Part shown: positions 19,142 to 28,096 of the stretch, in pieces | Position numbering within the stretch: the first letter of the stretch is position 1 | How the letters are laid out: every line of letters starts with the position of its first letter | Assembly (NCBI RefSeq): GCF_022179085.1 | Contig: NZ_BPQE01000004.1 | Span: forward strand, 124,001 to 188,000 | Length of the DNA stretch: 64,000 bases | Source of the DNA: Methylobacterium aerolatum | GTDB taxonomy: Bacteria; Pseudomonadota; Alphaproteobacteria; Rhizobiales; Beijerinckiaceae | Direction: 5' to 3' | Program-made: the position numbers and the translations under genes | Notes under the pieces: generated by a model | Database searches by the model: none | Told to the model about the DNA's origin: nothing | The model's input: only the letters and a program-made list of their open reading frames with translations

Positions 19142-20114
19142 GGCTGCCGAGGCGGCCGGGCGATCCCCGGCGCCCGCCCACCGCCACGTCGAAGTCGTCG
19201 CCGGGCAGGCGGGCGAGGAACCGCTCGCACAACTCGCCCAACAGGATATCCGGCTTCACCGCCGCGATGTAGGACCAGTCGAAGCTGGTCGACCAGACGA
19301 AATGCACCTCGCGGAAGCTCTCGGCGAGCAGGCCGGTGAGCAGGAACGGCGCGAAATGCGCGCAGGAATCGCCGAACAGGACGAGACGGCGCGGATCGGC
19401 GGTTTCGGCGTCGTTCCGGTAGACGACGTGGGCGCCGACATGCAGTTCGCCGGCCCGGCCCTGCGCCTCGTAGGCGGCGAGAAGCGAGCCGGTCTCCGCC
19501 CGGACGGCATCGCGCTGGACGTTGAGCCGCTCGATCCGCTCCGCCCGGGGCTCGCGCAGCTTCTCCCCGAGATCCATCACCTCCACCACCGTCAGGCGGG
19601 GCCGGGACGCGATGTCGGCGGGCGGGCTCGCGCTCAAGGCCCGCATGATCTCGCGGTAGACGAGCAGGCACCCCTCCGCCGTCCAATGGGTGTCGGTGCG
19701 CAGGTAGAGCGGCGCGCCGCCGTCGCGGGCGGCCCGGAGGGGGGCGAGCAGATCGAGATAGGCGGGGTGCCGCGCGAGGCTGCGGGCGAGGCGCCGGGTC
19801 GAGGCCTTCGCCGGGTCGTAGCGCAGCCCGTCGGTCCGGTCATCGTAGACGGAGAGTTTCTCCGGCACGACGACCTGGAGATAGCGGATGCCGAGGCGTT
19901 CGGCCCTCGCCGCACGGGCGGCGACGAGGCGCATCCAGCGGCGCAGGAGCCACCAATGGGCCAGCCCGCCGCGGAAGCGATCGAGGACGCGGTTGCTGCC
20001 GCCGATGAGGAAGAGCCAGCCGTCGCGGCCGACGTGGATTTCGGTCCCGTCCTTCGGGACAGAAACCCCGGAAGTCGGGTCGGAACAGGCCGGAACGGGC
20101 GCATCGGGGTCCAT
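19119..20114 (-). CDS. AlgJ/AlgX-like SGNH-type protein
   Basis: 331 aa. It has the features of the alginate O-acetyltransferase AlgX/AlgJ domain: DGWLFLIGGSNR at residues 31-42, RTDTHWT at 139-145 (the Asp-x-His pair) and a later GDSCAHF giving the Ser-containing block. No signal peptide or membrane anchor is obvious, and no acyltransferase or polymer synthase gene is adjacent, so the polymer it would acetylate is unknown. An MBOAT or acyltransferase partner elsewhere is likely (inferred). The acyltransferase at 43805 is too distant to count as a neighbour. Confidence 0.75.
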   Translation of the reverse strand: MDPDAPVPACSDPTSGVSVPKDGTEIHVGRDGWLFLIGGSNRVLDRFRGGLAHWWLLRRWMRLVAARAARAERLGIRYLQVVVPEKLSVYDDRTDGLRYDPAKASTRRLARSLARHPAYLDLLAPLRAARDGGAPLYLRTDTHWTAEGCLLVYREIMRALSASPPADIASRPRLTVVEVMDLGEKLREPRAERIERLNVQRDAVRAETGSLLAAYEAQGRAGELHVGAHVVYRNDAETADPRRLVLFGDSCAHFAPFLLTGLLAESFREVHFVWSTSFDWSYIAAVKPDILLGELCERFLARLPGDDFDVAVGGRRGSPGRLGSLSRATDR

Positions 20115-20188
20115 CCGGGGAGCATTAGCCGCACGGGCTCCGGGCGCCTAGGCCGGAGCCCGCGCCGGCCCTGCGGCGTTCGCCGGTC

Positions 20189-21337
20189 ATGGATTCCCCC
20201 TTGCCGGACCTGGACCTTGCGCTCGACCGCCCCCCGGCGGGGGCTGCGGAAGCCGTCCCCGGCGGACGAGGACGGACGGCGCCGCGCCTGTGGCGCCCGC
20301 GCCGGGTGGTGGCGACGCCGGCCGCCCTCGCCCTCCCCCATGGCCAGGCGATGGCGAGGCGCATCGCGGCGCAGGGCCTGACGGTGGAGCGGCTCCCCGC
20401 GAACCGCCTGTCGCTGCCCCGGCGGGAGGACCCCCGCCGCGCCTACGCCGAGGCCAAGTCGACGCTCGCCCTCACCGTGGCGCCGCCGGCCAAGCTCCGC
20501 CTGCAGCCGATCCCGCCCTCGGCGGACTGGCGCATCGACCTCGCGGAGGGCTGCCCCGCCCATTGCCAGTATTGCTACCTCGCCGGCTCCCTCTCGGGGC
20601 CACCCGTCACGAGGGCCTACGCCAACCTCGATGCGATCCTCGCGGTGCTGCCCGGTTATCTCGGGCGCGGCGGCGTGACCTCCGCCTCCGGCGCGCGCGC
20701 CCAAGAGGGGACGACCTTCGAGGCGTCCTGCTACACCGATCCCCTGGCCATCGAGCACCTGACCGGCTCCCTCTCGGTGCTGATCGCACATTTCGGCGCC
20801 TGGGACGCGCCGGTGCAACTGCGCTTCACCACCAAGTTCGCCGCCGTCGCGCCGCTGTTGACTCTCGCGCACAACCGCCGGACCCGGATCCGCTTTTCCG
20901 TGAACGCCCGGGGCGCCGCCCGCTACGAGGGCGGCACCGATCCTCTGGAGGCCCGCCTCGCCGCCCTGCGCGAGGTCGCCCTCGCCGGCTACCCCGTCGG
21001 CCTCACCATTGCGCCGATCCTTCCCCTGCCCGATTGGGAGGGAGCCTATGGCGGGCTGATCCGCGAGGCCGCCGCGGCGCTGGCCGGCGTGCCGGACCTC
21101 GACCTCACCGCCGAACTCATTACCCACCGTTTCACCCCCGGCTCCAAGAGCGTGCTCCAGGGCTGGTATCCGGGCTCCGACCTGCCCCTCGACGAGGCCG
21201 AGCGGGTGCGCAAGCTCACGAAGTTCGGCTCGGTGAAATACGTCCTGCCCCGCCCCCAGATGGCGGCGATGCGCGCGGGTCTCACGCAGGCCCTCGCCCG
21301 GGACCTCCCCGCCGCCAAGATCCTCTACTGGACCTGA
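20189..21337 (+). CDS. Spore photolyase-like radical SAM protein
   Basis: 382 aa. The radical SAM cluster motif is Cys122-PAH-Cys126-QY-Cys129, and FEASCYTDPLAIEHL follows with Cys181, which falls where spore photoproduct lyase has its hydrogen-donating Cys. The length and layout fit the SplB family. In Bacillus SplB repairs 5-thyminyl-5,6-dihydrothymine in spores; the substrate in a non-sporulating alphaproteobacterium is unknown, and UV photoproduct repair is the natural guess. It is followed 20 nt later by a 2H phosphoesterase, probably in the same transcript. Confidence 0.85.
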   Translation: MDSPLPDLDLALDRPPAGAAEAVPGGRGRTAPRLWRPRRVVATPAALALPHGQAMARRIAAQGLTVERLPANRLSLPRREDPRRAYAEAKSTLALTVAPPAKLRLQPIPPSADWRIDLAEGCPAHCQYCYLAGSLSGPPVTRAYANLDAILAVLPGYLGRGGVTSASGARAQEGTTFEASCYTDPLAIEHLTGSLSVLIAHFGAWDAPVQLRFTTKFAAVAPLLTLAHNRRTRIRFSVNARGAARYEGGTDPLEARLAALREVALAGYPVGLTIAPILPLPDWEGAYGGLIREAAAALAGVPDLDLTAELITHRFTPGSKSVLQGWYPGSDLPLDEAERVRKLTKFGSVKYVLPRPQMAAMRAGLTQALARDLPAAKILYWT

Positions 21338-21357
21338 TTCCGAAGGACGCCCCCGCC

Positions 21358-21882
21358 ATGACCCCCCGGGACCCGGCTCCGCTGATCCTGACCCTCGGCT
21401 TCGACGAGGCGACCTTCGCGCGGTTCGACGGCGAACGCCGCCGGCATTTCCCGGAGGCGCTGAACCACATCCCCGCCCACGCGACGCTGTTCCACCACCT
21501 GCCGGGCGAGGAGGAGCGCGGGGTGATCGAGACGGTCACCGCCCTGGCGCGCCCCGTACCGCGCCCCGAAGTCGCCGTGACGGGCTTGCGCTTCACCGGG
21601 CGGGGCGTCGCCTACGTGCTCGAATCCGAGCCCCTGGCGCAGTTCCGCGGCAGGATCGCCAAGAGCTTCGAGACGTCCCTCACCGCCCAGGACCGGCAGG
21701 GCTGGCGGCCCCACGTCACCGTGCAGAACAAGGTGCGGCCTGAGCAGGCGCGCGCCCTCCACGCCGACCTCCAGGCGGCCTTCGCCCCGTTCCGCTTCAC
21801 GTCGCCGGGGGTGCTGCTGTGGCGCTACCTCGGCGGTCCCTGGGAGAAGGTGGCGCGGATCCACTTCGGCGACGGCGGCTGA
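21358..21882 (+). CDS. 2'-5' RNA ligase-family 2H phosphoesterase
   Basis: 174 aa with the two HxT/S-type motifs of the 2H superfamily: HATLF near residue 40 and HVTVQNK near residue 121. Such enzymes cleave 2',5' or cyclic phosphate bonds in nucleotides or RNA. It starts 20 nt after the photolyase-like gene. The pairing suggests a linked nucleic-acid repair role, but that is inference. A 672-nt stretch without a gene follows. Confidence 0.85.
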   Translation: MTPRDPAPLILTLGFDEATFARFDGERRRHFPEALNHIPAHATLFHHLPGEEERGVIETVTALARPVPRPEVAVTGLRFTGRGVAYVLESEPLAQFRGRIAKSFETSLTAQDRQGWRPHVTVQNKVRPEQARALHADLQAAFAPFRFTSPGVLLWRYLGGPWEKVARIHFGDGG

Positions 21883-22554
21883 TCGACAGTGCTAAGGTCC
21901 TTTCAAGACCGGTTCTTCGGAATTCGAACCTTCGCTGCGGGAAAACGACCATGATCGCGATCACGCAGTGTATGATTTTCTGATTTCGCAAAAAATATGG
22001 TGCTTTATTATTTTATAACCTGGAATTTGGCCGAGAATACAGGCGTTAATCAATCGTTATCCATATTTTTGCGTTGACGTATCCCCGCAAATTGCGTTTT
22101 ATACTTAAATTGACCGGCGAGTTATCTCGCCAAGATGGTGCAGATCATCATGACACAACCGTAAGAGATCTTCGCGGAAGGGTAGGCAGAGCCTGCCGCT
22201 GCATCGGTCCGGACGAAGGCGGCAGCTGAACTCGGAACGATGAGTGCAGGAACAAGGACCCGAGGTGGGGACGCCTGCATGACGTGATGGTGTCCCCGCC
22301 CTAGGCCAGCCCCTCCTCACCGCCAGCACCGGTAAGACCCACGCCGTGCCGCAGCCACCGCCGCTGCGGATACGAGGACTCTTGCCGCCACACGACGGAC
22401 CATCGGATCCGCTCCATTCCGGCGAAGACTTCGCCGGGAAAGGCATCGTCACGCCTCGTTGCGGATGTTCGCTCGACCAAGACTGTCCGAACAACTTTCA
22501 CCATCATCAGTGAGAGCCCTCAAAACTCTTCCAGTTGCGTATCGGAGTTCTGCA
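21883..22554 (+). other. Non-coding region with long leader of the adhesin gene
   Basis: 672 nt without a convincing gene. The part at 21950-22110 is strongly AT-rich, unlike the rest of the window, and holds the likely promoter. After it comes a leader of about 440 nt with a perfect hairpin GGCGAG-TTAT-CTCGCC at 22116-22131. A near match to the CtrA motif (TTAA-N7-TTAT) lies at 22046-22060. Small frames here look non-coding. Such a long leader would allow post-transcriptional control. Confidence 0.6.
22074..22102 (+). promoter_or_regulatory. Possible promoter of the adhesin operon
   Basis: TTGACG at 22074-22079, a 17-nt spacer and TTTTAT at 22097-22102 (TATACT just downstream is an alternative -10 with a longer spacer). 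It lies in the AT-rich block upstream of the trimeric autotransporter. Prediction only. Confidence 0.35.
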
Positions 22555-25500
22555 ATGGCTGCCAAAGCATCGTTTCCCCTGGCCTTGACCGCCTTCGCCG
22601 TCGCGGGGACCGTCTCCCTGCCGCCGATGGCGTCCGCCGGCGGGATCCTCGTCGGGGACGGTTTCAGCTACAATCCGGGCACGAGCACCGTCGATGCCAA
22701 CAGCATCTTCATCGGAGCAAGCGGCTCCGCGGCGAATGCCAGCGTCGCCGTCGGCTACGGGTCGAGCGCGAACACCACCAGCGCCGCCCTGGGCTATCAG
22801 GCCGCCGCCGACAAATCCGGCATCGCGATCGGGTACGGCACGGACAACACGGAGGGGTACGGCTTCGCCGGCGGCTATCAGGCGATCGCCAAGAAGAACG
22901 GCGTCGCGGTCGGCTACCAGGCCACCAGCGCGAGCAACGGCGTCGCCATCGGCTCCGGCGCCCAGGCCGGCACGAACGACGTGGTCATCGGCTCCAATTC
23001 GGCGACCCACGCCCTCAGCAACGCCAACACGATGTACTTTTCCGGCAGCCCCGCCGCCGGCATCAACTACTCGACGGGCGCGCGCTTCGCGGTCGGCAGC
23101 GTCGGGAACGAGCGGCAGATCCAGAACGTGGCGCCGGGCGTGATCTCCGGCAGTTCCACCGACGCCATCAACGGCTCGCAGCTGTACGGCGCCGTGGTGG
23201 GGATCAACAACGTCGGCTCCTCGACGGCGTCGCTGCTCGGCGGGACGACTGCCTACAACGGATCCACGGGCTCGCTGTCGGGCTTCGCCGTCACCATCGC
23301 CGGCACGACCTACACGAGCGTGACCTCCGCCATCCAGGCCGCCGCGACCGTGCCGAATTACGGCTGGAACCTGAAGTCGAACGGCGACACGGCGACGGCC
23401 GTGGCCTCCGGCGACACGCTCACGGTGAACAGCGGCAGCAGCGGCAATCTGGCGATCAGCCGGAACCGCAACACGCTCACCTTCGATCTCGCGCCCAACG
23501 TGACGGCCACGAGCCTCACCACGGGCAACACTTCCCTCGCCACCAACGGCCTGACGATCGCGAACGGGCCGAGCGTTCTGGCCACCGGCATCGATGCCGG
23601 TGGCAACGCCGTGTCGCATGTCGCGGCGGGGTCGCTCTCCGCCACCTCGACCGACGCGACGAACGGCGCGCAGCTCTACGCCACGAACCAGGCGGTCGCG
23701 GCGGCCGCCGCCACGGCGGCGAAGGGCATCAAGGTCCAGGCCAACGGCGACACGGCCACGCAGGTGGCCCCCGGCGGCACCGTGCAGTTCAAGGACGGGA
23801 CCAACGTCAAGGTGACCCGCAACGGCACCGACGTGACGATCTCCACCTCCGACACCTTGACCGCGACGAGTCTCACCACGGGCAACGCCACCCTCACCAC
23901 CAACGGCCTCGCCATCGCGAACGGGCCGAGCGTGCTGGCCACCGGCATCGATGCCGGCGGCAAGGCCGTGACGAACCTCGCCGCCGGGTCTCTCTCGGCC
24001 ACCTCGACCGACGCGACAAACGGCGCCCAGCTCTACGCCACGAACCAGGCGGTGGCCGCCGTCACCGCCACGGCGGCGAAGGGCTTCAACCTCCAGGCCA
24101 ACGGAGACACGGCCACCCAGGTGGCCCCCGGCGGCACGGTGCAACTGCTGGACGGGACCAACGTCAAGGTCATCCGCAACGGGAGCAACGTCACCGTTTC
24201 CACCGCCAACGACCTGACGGCGACGAGCCTGACCACCGGCAACGCCGTGATGAACACGGGCGGCTTCTCCCTGTCGGGCGGGCCCAGCGTCACCACGACG
24301 GGCATCTACGCGGGCAACAAGGTCGTGACCGGCGTCGCCAACGGAGCGGTTGGCGTGACCTCGTCGGACGCGGTGAACGGCGCGCAGCTCTATGCCGTCA
24401 ACCAGACGGCGGCGGCGGCCGCCGCCACGGCCGCCCAGGGTTTCAACCTCCAGGCCAACGGCGACACGGCCACGCAGGTCGCTCCCGGCGGCACGGTGCA
24501 GTTCAAGAACGGGCAGAACATCAAGATCACCCGCAACGGCGGCGACGTCACCGTCTCCACCGCCGACGACCTGACCGCCACGAGCCTCACCACCGGCAAC
24601 GCGGTGATGAACACGGGCGGCTTCAGCATCACGGGCGGCCCCAGCATCCTGGCCACGGGCATCTTCGCCGCCAACAAGACCATGACCGGCGTCGCCGCCG
24701 GATCTCTCTCGGCCACCTCGACCGACGCGACGAACGGCGCCCAGCTCTACGCCACGAATCAGGCGGTGGCCGCCGTCACCGCCACGGCGGCGAAGGGCTT
24801 CAACCTCCAGGCCAACGGCGACACGGCCACGCAGGTCGCCCCCGGCGGCACGGTGCAGTTCAAGGACGGGACGAACATCAAGGTCACCCGCAACGGCGGC
24901 GACGTGACCGTATCCACCTCCGACACCCTGACGGCGACGAGCGTCACCACCGGCAACGCCACCCTCACCACCAACGGCCTGACCATCGCCAACGGCCCGA
25001 GCGTGACCGCCTCCGGGATCGACGCGGGCGGCAAGGCCGTGACGAACATCGCCACCGGAACCCTCTCCTCCACCTCCACGGACGCCGTGACGGGCGCGCA
25101 GCTCTACGCCACCAACCAGACCGTCGCGGGGCTGGTCACCACGGTCACCAACTCGGCCGGCGTGGTGCAGCGGGGGAGCACCCCCAACACCATCGTGCTC
25201 ACGGCCGCGGGGGGCACGCCCGGCAATCCCGGCGCCGCGCAGACCCTCACCAACGTCGCCGCAGGCTCGCTCTCGGCGACCTCGACGGACGCGGTCAACG
25301 GGTCGCAGCTCTACGCCACCAACACCAATGTCGGGCAGTTGCGCGACGCCGTGGACGGACTCACGAAGTCCGACGCGCTGTCCCTGAAATACGTGGCCGG
25401 CAGCAACGGCAAGGCGACGAACACCGTCGTCCTCACCGGCGACGGGTCGGGCGCGGCGGTGCGCGTCACCAATGTCGCGGCGGGCACCGCCGACGGGGAT

Positions 25501-26010
25501 GCGGTCAACTACGGGCAGGTGAAGAACCTCGTCTCCTACGACACGGACGGGAACGGCAACCGCACGGGGTCGATCACCCTCGCCGGGCCCAACGGCGCCC
25601 CGGTGCGGATCGGAAACCTCGCGGACGGCGTGAACGGGGGCGACGCCGCCACCGTGCGGCAGCTGAACCGGGTCCGCTCGGACTCGATGGCCTACACGGA
25701 CACCCGCATCGCGGAAGTCCAGAGCGCCAACCAGTCGGCCTTCAACGCGCTGAGCAGCAACATCCGCGATGTGCGCAACGAGGCGCGGGCCGGCATCGCC
25801 TCGGCCATGGCGATGACGAACTCGGCCATGCCCTCGGCTTCGGGCCGCCTGACCTATGCCGTCAACGCGGCGACCTACCAGGGCGCCGCCGCCGTGGGCG
25901 GCTCCTTCGCCTACCGGTTCGACACGAGCGTCCCGCTGGCCTTCACCGGCAGCGTCGGCGGCTCGTCCGGCTATGTCGGCGGGCGTGTGGGCATCACGGG
26001 CGAGCTGTGA
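22555..26010 (+). CDS. Trimeric autotransporter adhesin (YadA/Hia type)
   Basis: 1151 aa from ATG 22555 (GGAG 8 nt upstream). Signal peptide AAKASFPLALTAFAVAGT...MASA. Then a YadA-type head with left-handed repeats (GASGSAANASVAVGYGSS and similar) to about residue 180, a neck (AINGSQLYGAVVG), and a stalk of near-identical 119-aa units, each with a DATNGAQLYATNQ neck-like motif. The C-terminal 70-80 residues form the coiled coil and the four-strand YadA anchor (SFAYRFDTSVPLAF...GGRVGITGEL). It would sit in the outer membrane and bind surfaces or other cells. The stop is overlapped by the IalB-like gene. A start at TTG 22459 is less likely because it precedes the signal peptide. Confidence 0.93.
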   Translation: MAAKASFPLALTAFAVAGTVSLPPMASAGGILVGDGFSYNPGTSTVDANSIFIGASGSAANASVAVGYGSSANTTSAALGYQAAADKSGIAIGYGTDNTEGYGFAGGYQAIAKKNGVAVGYQATSASNGVAIGSGAQAGTNDVVIGSNSATHALSNANTMYFSGSPAAGINYSTGARFAVGSVGNERQIQNVAPGVISGSSTDAINGSQLYGAVVGINNVGSSTASLLGGTTAYNGSTGSLSGFAVTIAGTTYTSVTSAIQAAATVPNYGWNLKSNGDTATAVASGDTLTVNSGSSGNLAISRNRNTLTFDLAPNVTATSLTTGNTSLATNGLTIANGPSVLATGIDAGGNAVSHVAAGSLSATSTDATNGAQLYATNQAVAAAAATAAKGIKVQANGDTATQVAPGGTVQFKDGTNVKVTRNGTDVTISTSDTLTATSLTTGNATLTTNGLAIANGPSVLATGIDAGGKAVTNLAAGSLSATSTDATNGAQLYATNQAVAAVTATAAKGFNLQANGDTATQVAPGGTVQLLDGTNVKVIRNGSNVTVSTANDLTATSLTTGNAVMNTGGFSLSGGPSVTTTGIYAGNKVVTGVANGAVGVTSSDAVNGAQLYAVNQTAAAAAATAAQGFNLQANGDTATQVAPGGTVQFKNGQNIKITRNGGDVTVSTADDLTATSLTTGNAVMNTGGFSITGGPSILATGIFAANKTMTGVAAGSLSATSTDATNGAQLYATNQAVAAVTATAAKGFNLQANGDTATQVAPGGTVQFKDGTNIKVTRNGGDVTVSTSDTLTATSVTTGNATLTTNGLTIANGPSVTASGIDAGGKAVTNIATGTLSSTSTDAVTGAQLYATNQTVAGLVTTVTNSAGVVQRGSTPNTIVLTAAGGTPGNPGAAQTLTNVAAGSLSATSTDAVNGSQLYATNTNVGQLRDAVDGLTKSDALSLKYVAGSNGKATNTVVLTGDGSGAAVRVTNVAAGTADGDAVNYGQVKNLVSYDTDGNGNRTGSITLAGPNGAPVRIGNLADGVNGGDAATVRQLNRVRSDSMAYTDTRIAEVQSANQSAFNALSSNIRDVRNEARAGIASAMAMTNSAMPSASGRLTYAVNAATYQGAAAVGGSFAYRFDTSVPLAFTGSVGGSSGYVGGRVGITGEL
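23503..25127 (+). repeat. Tandem 357-nt repeats in the adhesin stalk
   Basis: Four complete units and one partial start at 23503, 23860, 24217, 24574 and 24931, each exactly 357 nt (119 aa) apart with no insertions or deletions. They share the motifs TATSxTTGN, ANGDTATQVAPGGTVQ and TDATNGAQLYATNQ. The identity is high enough to allow recombination between units and hence length variation of the stalk. Confidence 0.85.
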
Positions 26011-26654
26011 TGCCCGGCGGCGACGCGCGATCCCGGCGGCGGGCCGCCCCGCCCCGGCGGGTCCTCCTCCTCGGCGTCGCCCTCGCCGCGGGCCTCGCCG
26101 GCGGGGTGCGGGCCGAGGGCCTGACCCTCGCGAGCCTGGACCGGAGCGGCGCCCCGGCGCCGCCCCCCGGCGACCGCCTGAGCGTGGTCCGCCCCTTCGG
26201 TCCCTGGACCCTGCGCTGCGAGGTCTCGCTCTCGCAGAACCGCCGCCTCTGCGCGGTGGAGCAGGTGCTCGAACGTCCGGGCGGCGCGGTGCTCTGGCGG
26301 GTGGCCAGGGCTTCGGACGAGAGCAACGTGCTCGTCTGGTCCGTGCCCCCGGCGATGGACCCGGCCAAGGGCCTGCGCGTAAGCCTCGGCGCGTATTCCC
26401 TGACCATCCCGAACTGGACCTGCCGGACCGCCTGCCTCGCCCTCACCCGGGTGACGCCCCCGCTGGAGGCCATGCTTCTGGCCGCGACCACGGTGGAGAT
26501 GGCCTACACGACGGGCGACGGGCGCGCCGTGACGCTGTCCGGGTCGATGGCGGGCTTCAGGGAGGCGGTCGCGGCCGCGGCGCAGGACCCCTTCGGCAAG
26601 CACCCGCCCCATCCCGCTACGCCCCATCCCGCCCCGGCCCGGCCCAGGCGCTGA
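26010..26654 (+). CDS. IalB-family (invasion-associated locus B) exported protein
   Basis: 214 aa. ATG 26010 overlaps the adhesin stop (TGATG), so translation is coupled. An Arg-rich N-terminus and VLLLGVALAAGLAGGVRA form a signal peptide. The mature part carries the IalB pattern: FGPWTLRCE, CAVEQVL, IPNWTCRTACLA with paired Cys, then MAGFREAV. The tail is Pro/His-rich. IalB proteins are periplasmic and linked to host-cell entry in Bartonella; a housekeeping role in non-pathogens is likely. Coupling to an adhesin gene suggests a shared surface function (inferred). Confidence 0.8.
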   Translation: MPGGDARSRRRAAPPRRVLLLGVALAAGLAGGVRAEGLTLASLDRSGAPAPPPGDRLSVVRPFGPWTLRCEVSLSQNRRLCAVEQVLERPGGAVLWRVARASDESNVLVWSVPPAMDPAKGLRVSLGAYSLTIPNWTCRTACLALTRVTPPLEAMLLAATTVEMAYTTGDGRAVTLSGSMAGFREAVAAAAQDPFGKHPPHPATPHPAPARPRR

Positions 26655-26763
26655 AGGCAGGGCGCGCCGGAGCGGGAGCGGGGGCGGTGCTGACGCGTTG
26701 GCGTCCCGACGCGCGGGCGCTACCTCCCGCCGGGAATCGATCCGAACGGGGAGCGGCGGCGCC

Positions 26764-27531
26764 GTGAGACTTGCGACACGATGGGCCGAGCATCCCGTCG
26801 CCGGACGGGCCACCGCCCTGTGGCTCCGGCTGCGGCTGAACGAGGTCGGCCCCCTCCTCGCGCTGCTGGCCGTCAGCACCCTCGGCTACGGGTTCTTCGC
26901 CCTGGCCCACGAGGTCGGCGAGGGCTCCACGGAGGCCCTCGACCGCCGGATCCTGCTCGCCCTTCGCAACCCCGCCGACCTGTCCGACCCGATCGGGCCG
27001 CCCTGGCTGGAGGAGACGATGCGGGACATCACCGGCCTCGGCAGCGTCTTTACGGTGCTGTTCGTGACGGTGGCGGTGGCGACGTTCCTCGCCCTCGACG
27101 GGCACCGCCGGATCGCCGCCTTCGTCGTCGGGGCCATCGGCGGCGGCGAGCTGGTCTCGACGGTGCTGAAGCTGTTCTACCACCGCCCGCGGCCGGACCT
27201 CGTCCCCCATGGCATGGAAGTGTTCACCGCGAGCTTCCCGAGCGGCCACGCGATGATGTCGGCCATCGCCTACCTCACCCTCGCCATCCTGCTGGCCCGC
27301 GTCCACCGCAACCGGCGGGTGAAGGCGCTGGTCATGGTGCTCGGCGTGTCGATCACCCTGCTCGTCGGCATCAGCCGGATCTACCTCGGCGTCCACTGGC
27401 CGAGCGACGTGCTCGCGGGTTGGTGCGTCGGCGCCGCCTGGGCCGCCCTATGCTGGTTCGTCGCCCTGCAATTGCAGCAGCGGGGGGAGGTCGAGGCCCC
27501 GGACCCGGCGCCGATGCCGCCGCCCGGTTAA
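26764..27531 (+). CDS. PAP2-family membrane phosphatase
   Basis: 255 aa from GTG 26764. About six transmembrane segments carry the three phosphatase motifs: KLFYHRPRP, SFPSGHAMMS, and SRIYLGVHWPSD with the catalytic His. Members dephosphorylate undecaprenyl diphosphate, phosphatidate or lipid A precursors at the periplasmic face; the substrate is open. A TTG at 26698 could lengthen it by 22 residues. No operon partner is evident. Confidence 0.88.
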   Translation: MRLATRWAEHPVAGRATALWLRLRLNEVGPLLALLAVSTLGYGFFALAHEVGEGSTEALDRRILLALRNPADLSDPIGPPWLEETMRDITGLGSVFTVLFVTVAVATFLALDGHRRIAAFVVGAIGGGELVSTVLKLFYHRPRPDLVPHGMEVFTASFPSGHAMMSAIAYLTLAILLARVHRNRRVKALVMVLGVSITLLVGISRIYLGVHWPSDVLAGWCVGAAWAALCWFVALQLQQRGEVEAPDPAPMPPPG

Positions 27532-27618
27532 CAATGATGAAAGGTTACGTAGCTTTTCGCGGATCGTCCCGGCACGGCGCGCGCTACATCATCTCACGAG
27601 GACGTGAGGGCCAATCGG

Positions 27619-27933
27619 ATGGATGAACGCAGGCAGGATGCACGCCGACGGGTGTGCCTGGGAGGGCTGATCGAGGCGGCGGCCTTCCTACCCGAGATCC
27701 CGTGCACGCTCCGCAACGTGTCCCTTACCGGCGCGCAGGTGAGGGTCGCCCCCGGCGCGATCCTGCCCGAGCGGATCGTCCTGTCCGTTCCCTCACGGGG
27801 CGAGCAACGCCTGGCCGAGTTGGTCTGGCGGGAGGGCGAGCTCGCAGGGTTCCGGTTCCAGGAGGCCCGCGAAAAGCCCGCCGACCGTCCGCCGTCGGCC
27901 GCCCGGCCCCGGGGGGACGAGACCCTCCACTGA
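27619..27933 (+). CDS. PilZ-domain protein
   Basis: 104 aa. RRQDARRR at residues 4-11 and NVSLTGAQV at 38-46 resemble the RxxxR and (D/N)xSxxG motifs that bind cyclic di-GMP. It is a stand-alone PilZ domain and thus a candidate c-di-GMP receptor. It lies between a PAP2 gene and the flagellar block, where c-di-GMP control of motility would make sense (inferred). ATG 27619 is preferred because of GAGGG upstream; GTG 27604 is possible. Confidence 0.75.
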   Translation: MDERRQDARRRVCLGGLIEAAAFLPEIPCTLRNVSLTGAQVRVAPGAILPERIVLSVPSRGEQRLAELVWREGELAGFRFQEAREKPADRPPSAARPRGDETLH

Positions 27934-27970
27934 TTCTTGCGCCCCAAGGCGGAGATCGCCCCCGCTCCAC

Positions 27971-28063
27971 CGTCCTTGCGAGCGGAGCGAAGCAATCCAG
28001 GTAACCGCCACAGTCGGCAGCGGCCCGCTGCCCTGGATTGCTTCACGGCGTTCGCCATGACGG
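27971..28063. repeat. REP-like palindrome, copy 2
   Basis: Same family as at 1889: GCGAGCGGAGCGAAGCAATCC, an asymmetric loop, then CTGGATTGCTTCACGGCG. It lies in the convergent gap between the PilZ gene and flgH. Confidence 0.85.
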
Positions 28064-28096
28064 AGAGGGTGTCATGACACGTGCCGCGAGGACCGA

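Noticed and set aside
23503-25127. Regular repeats as a CRISPR array
   Set aside because: Units are 357 nt, in frame and encode the adhesin stalk; there are no short repeats with unique spacers and no cas genes.
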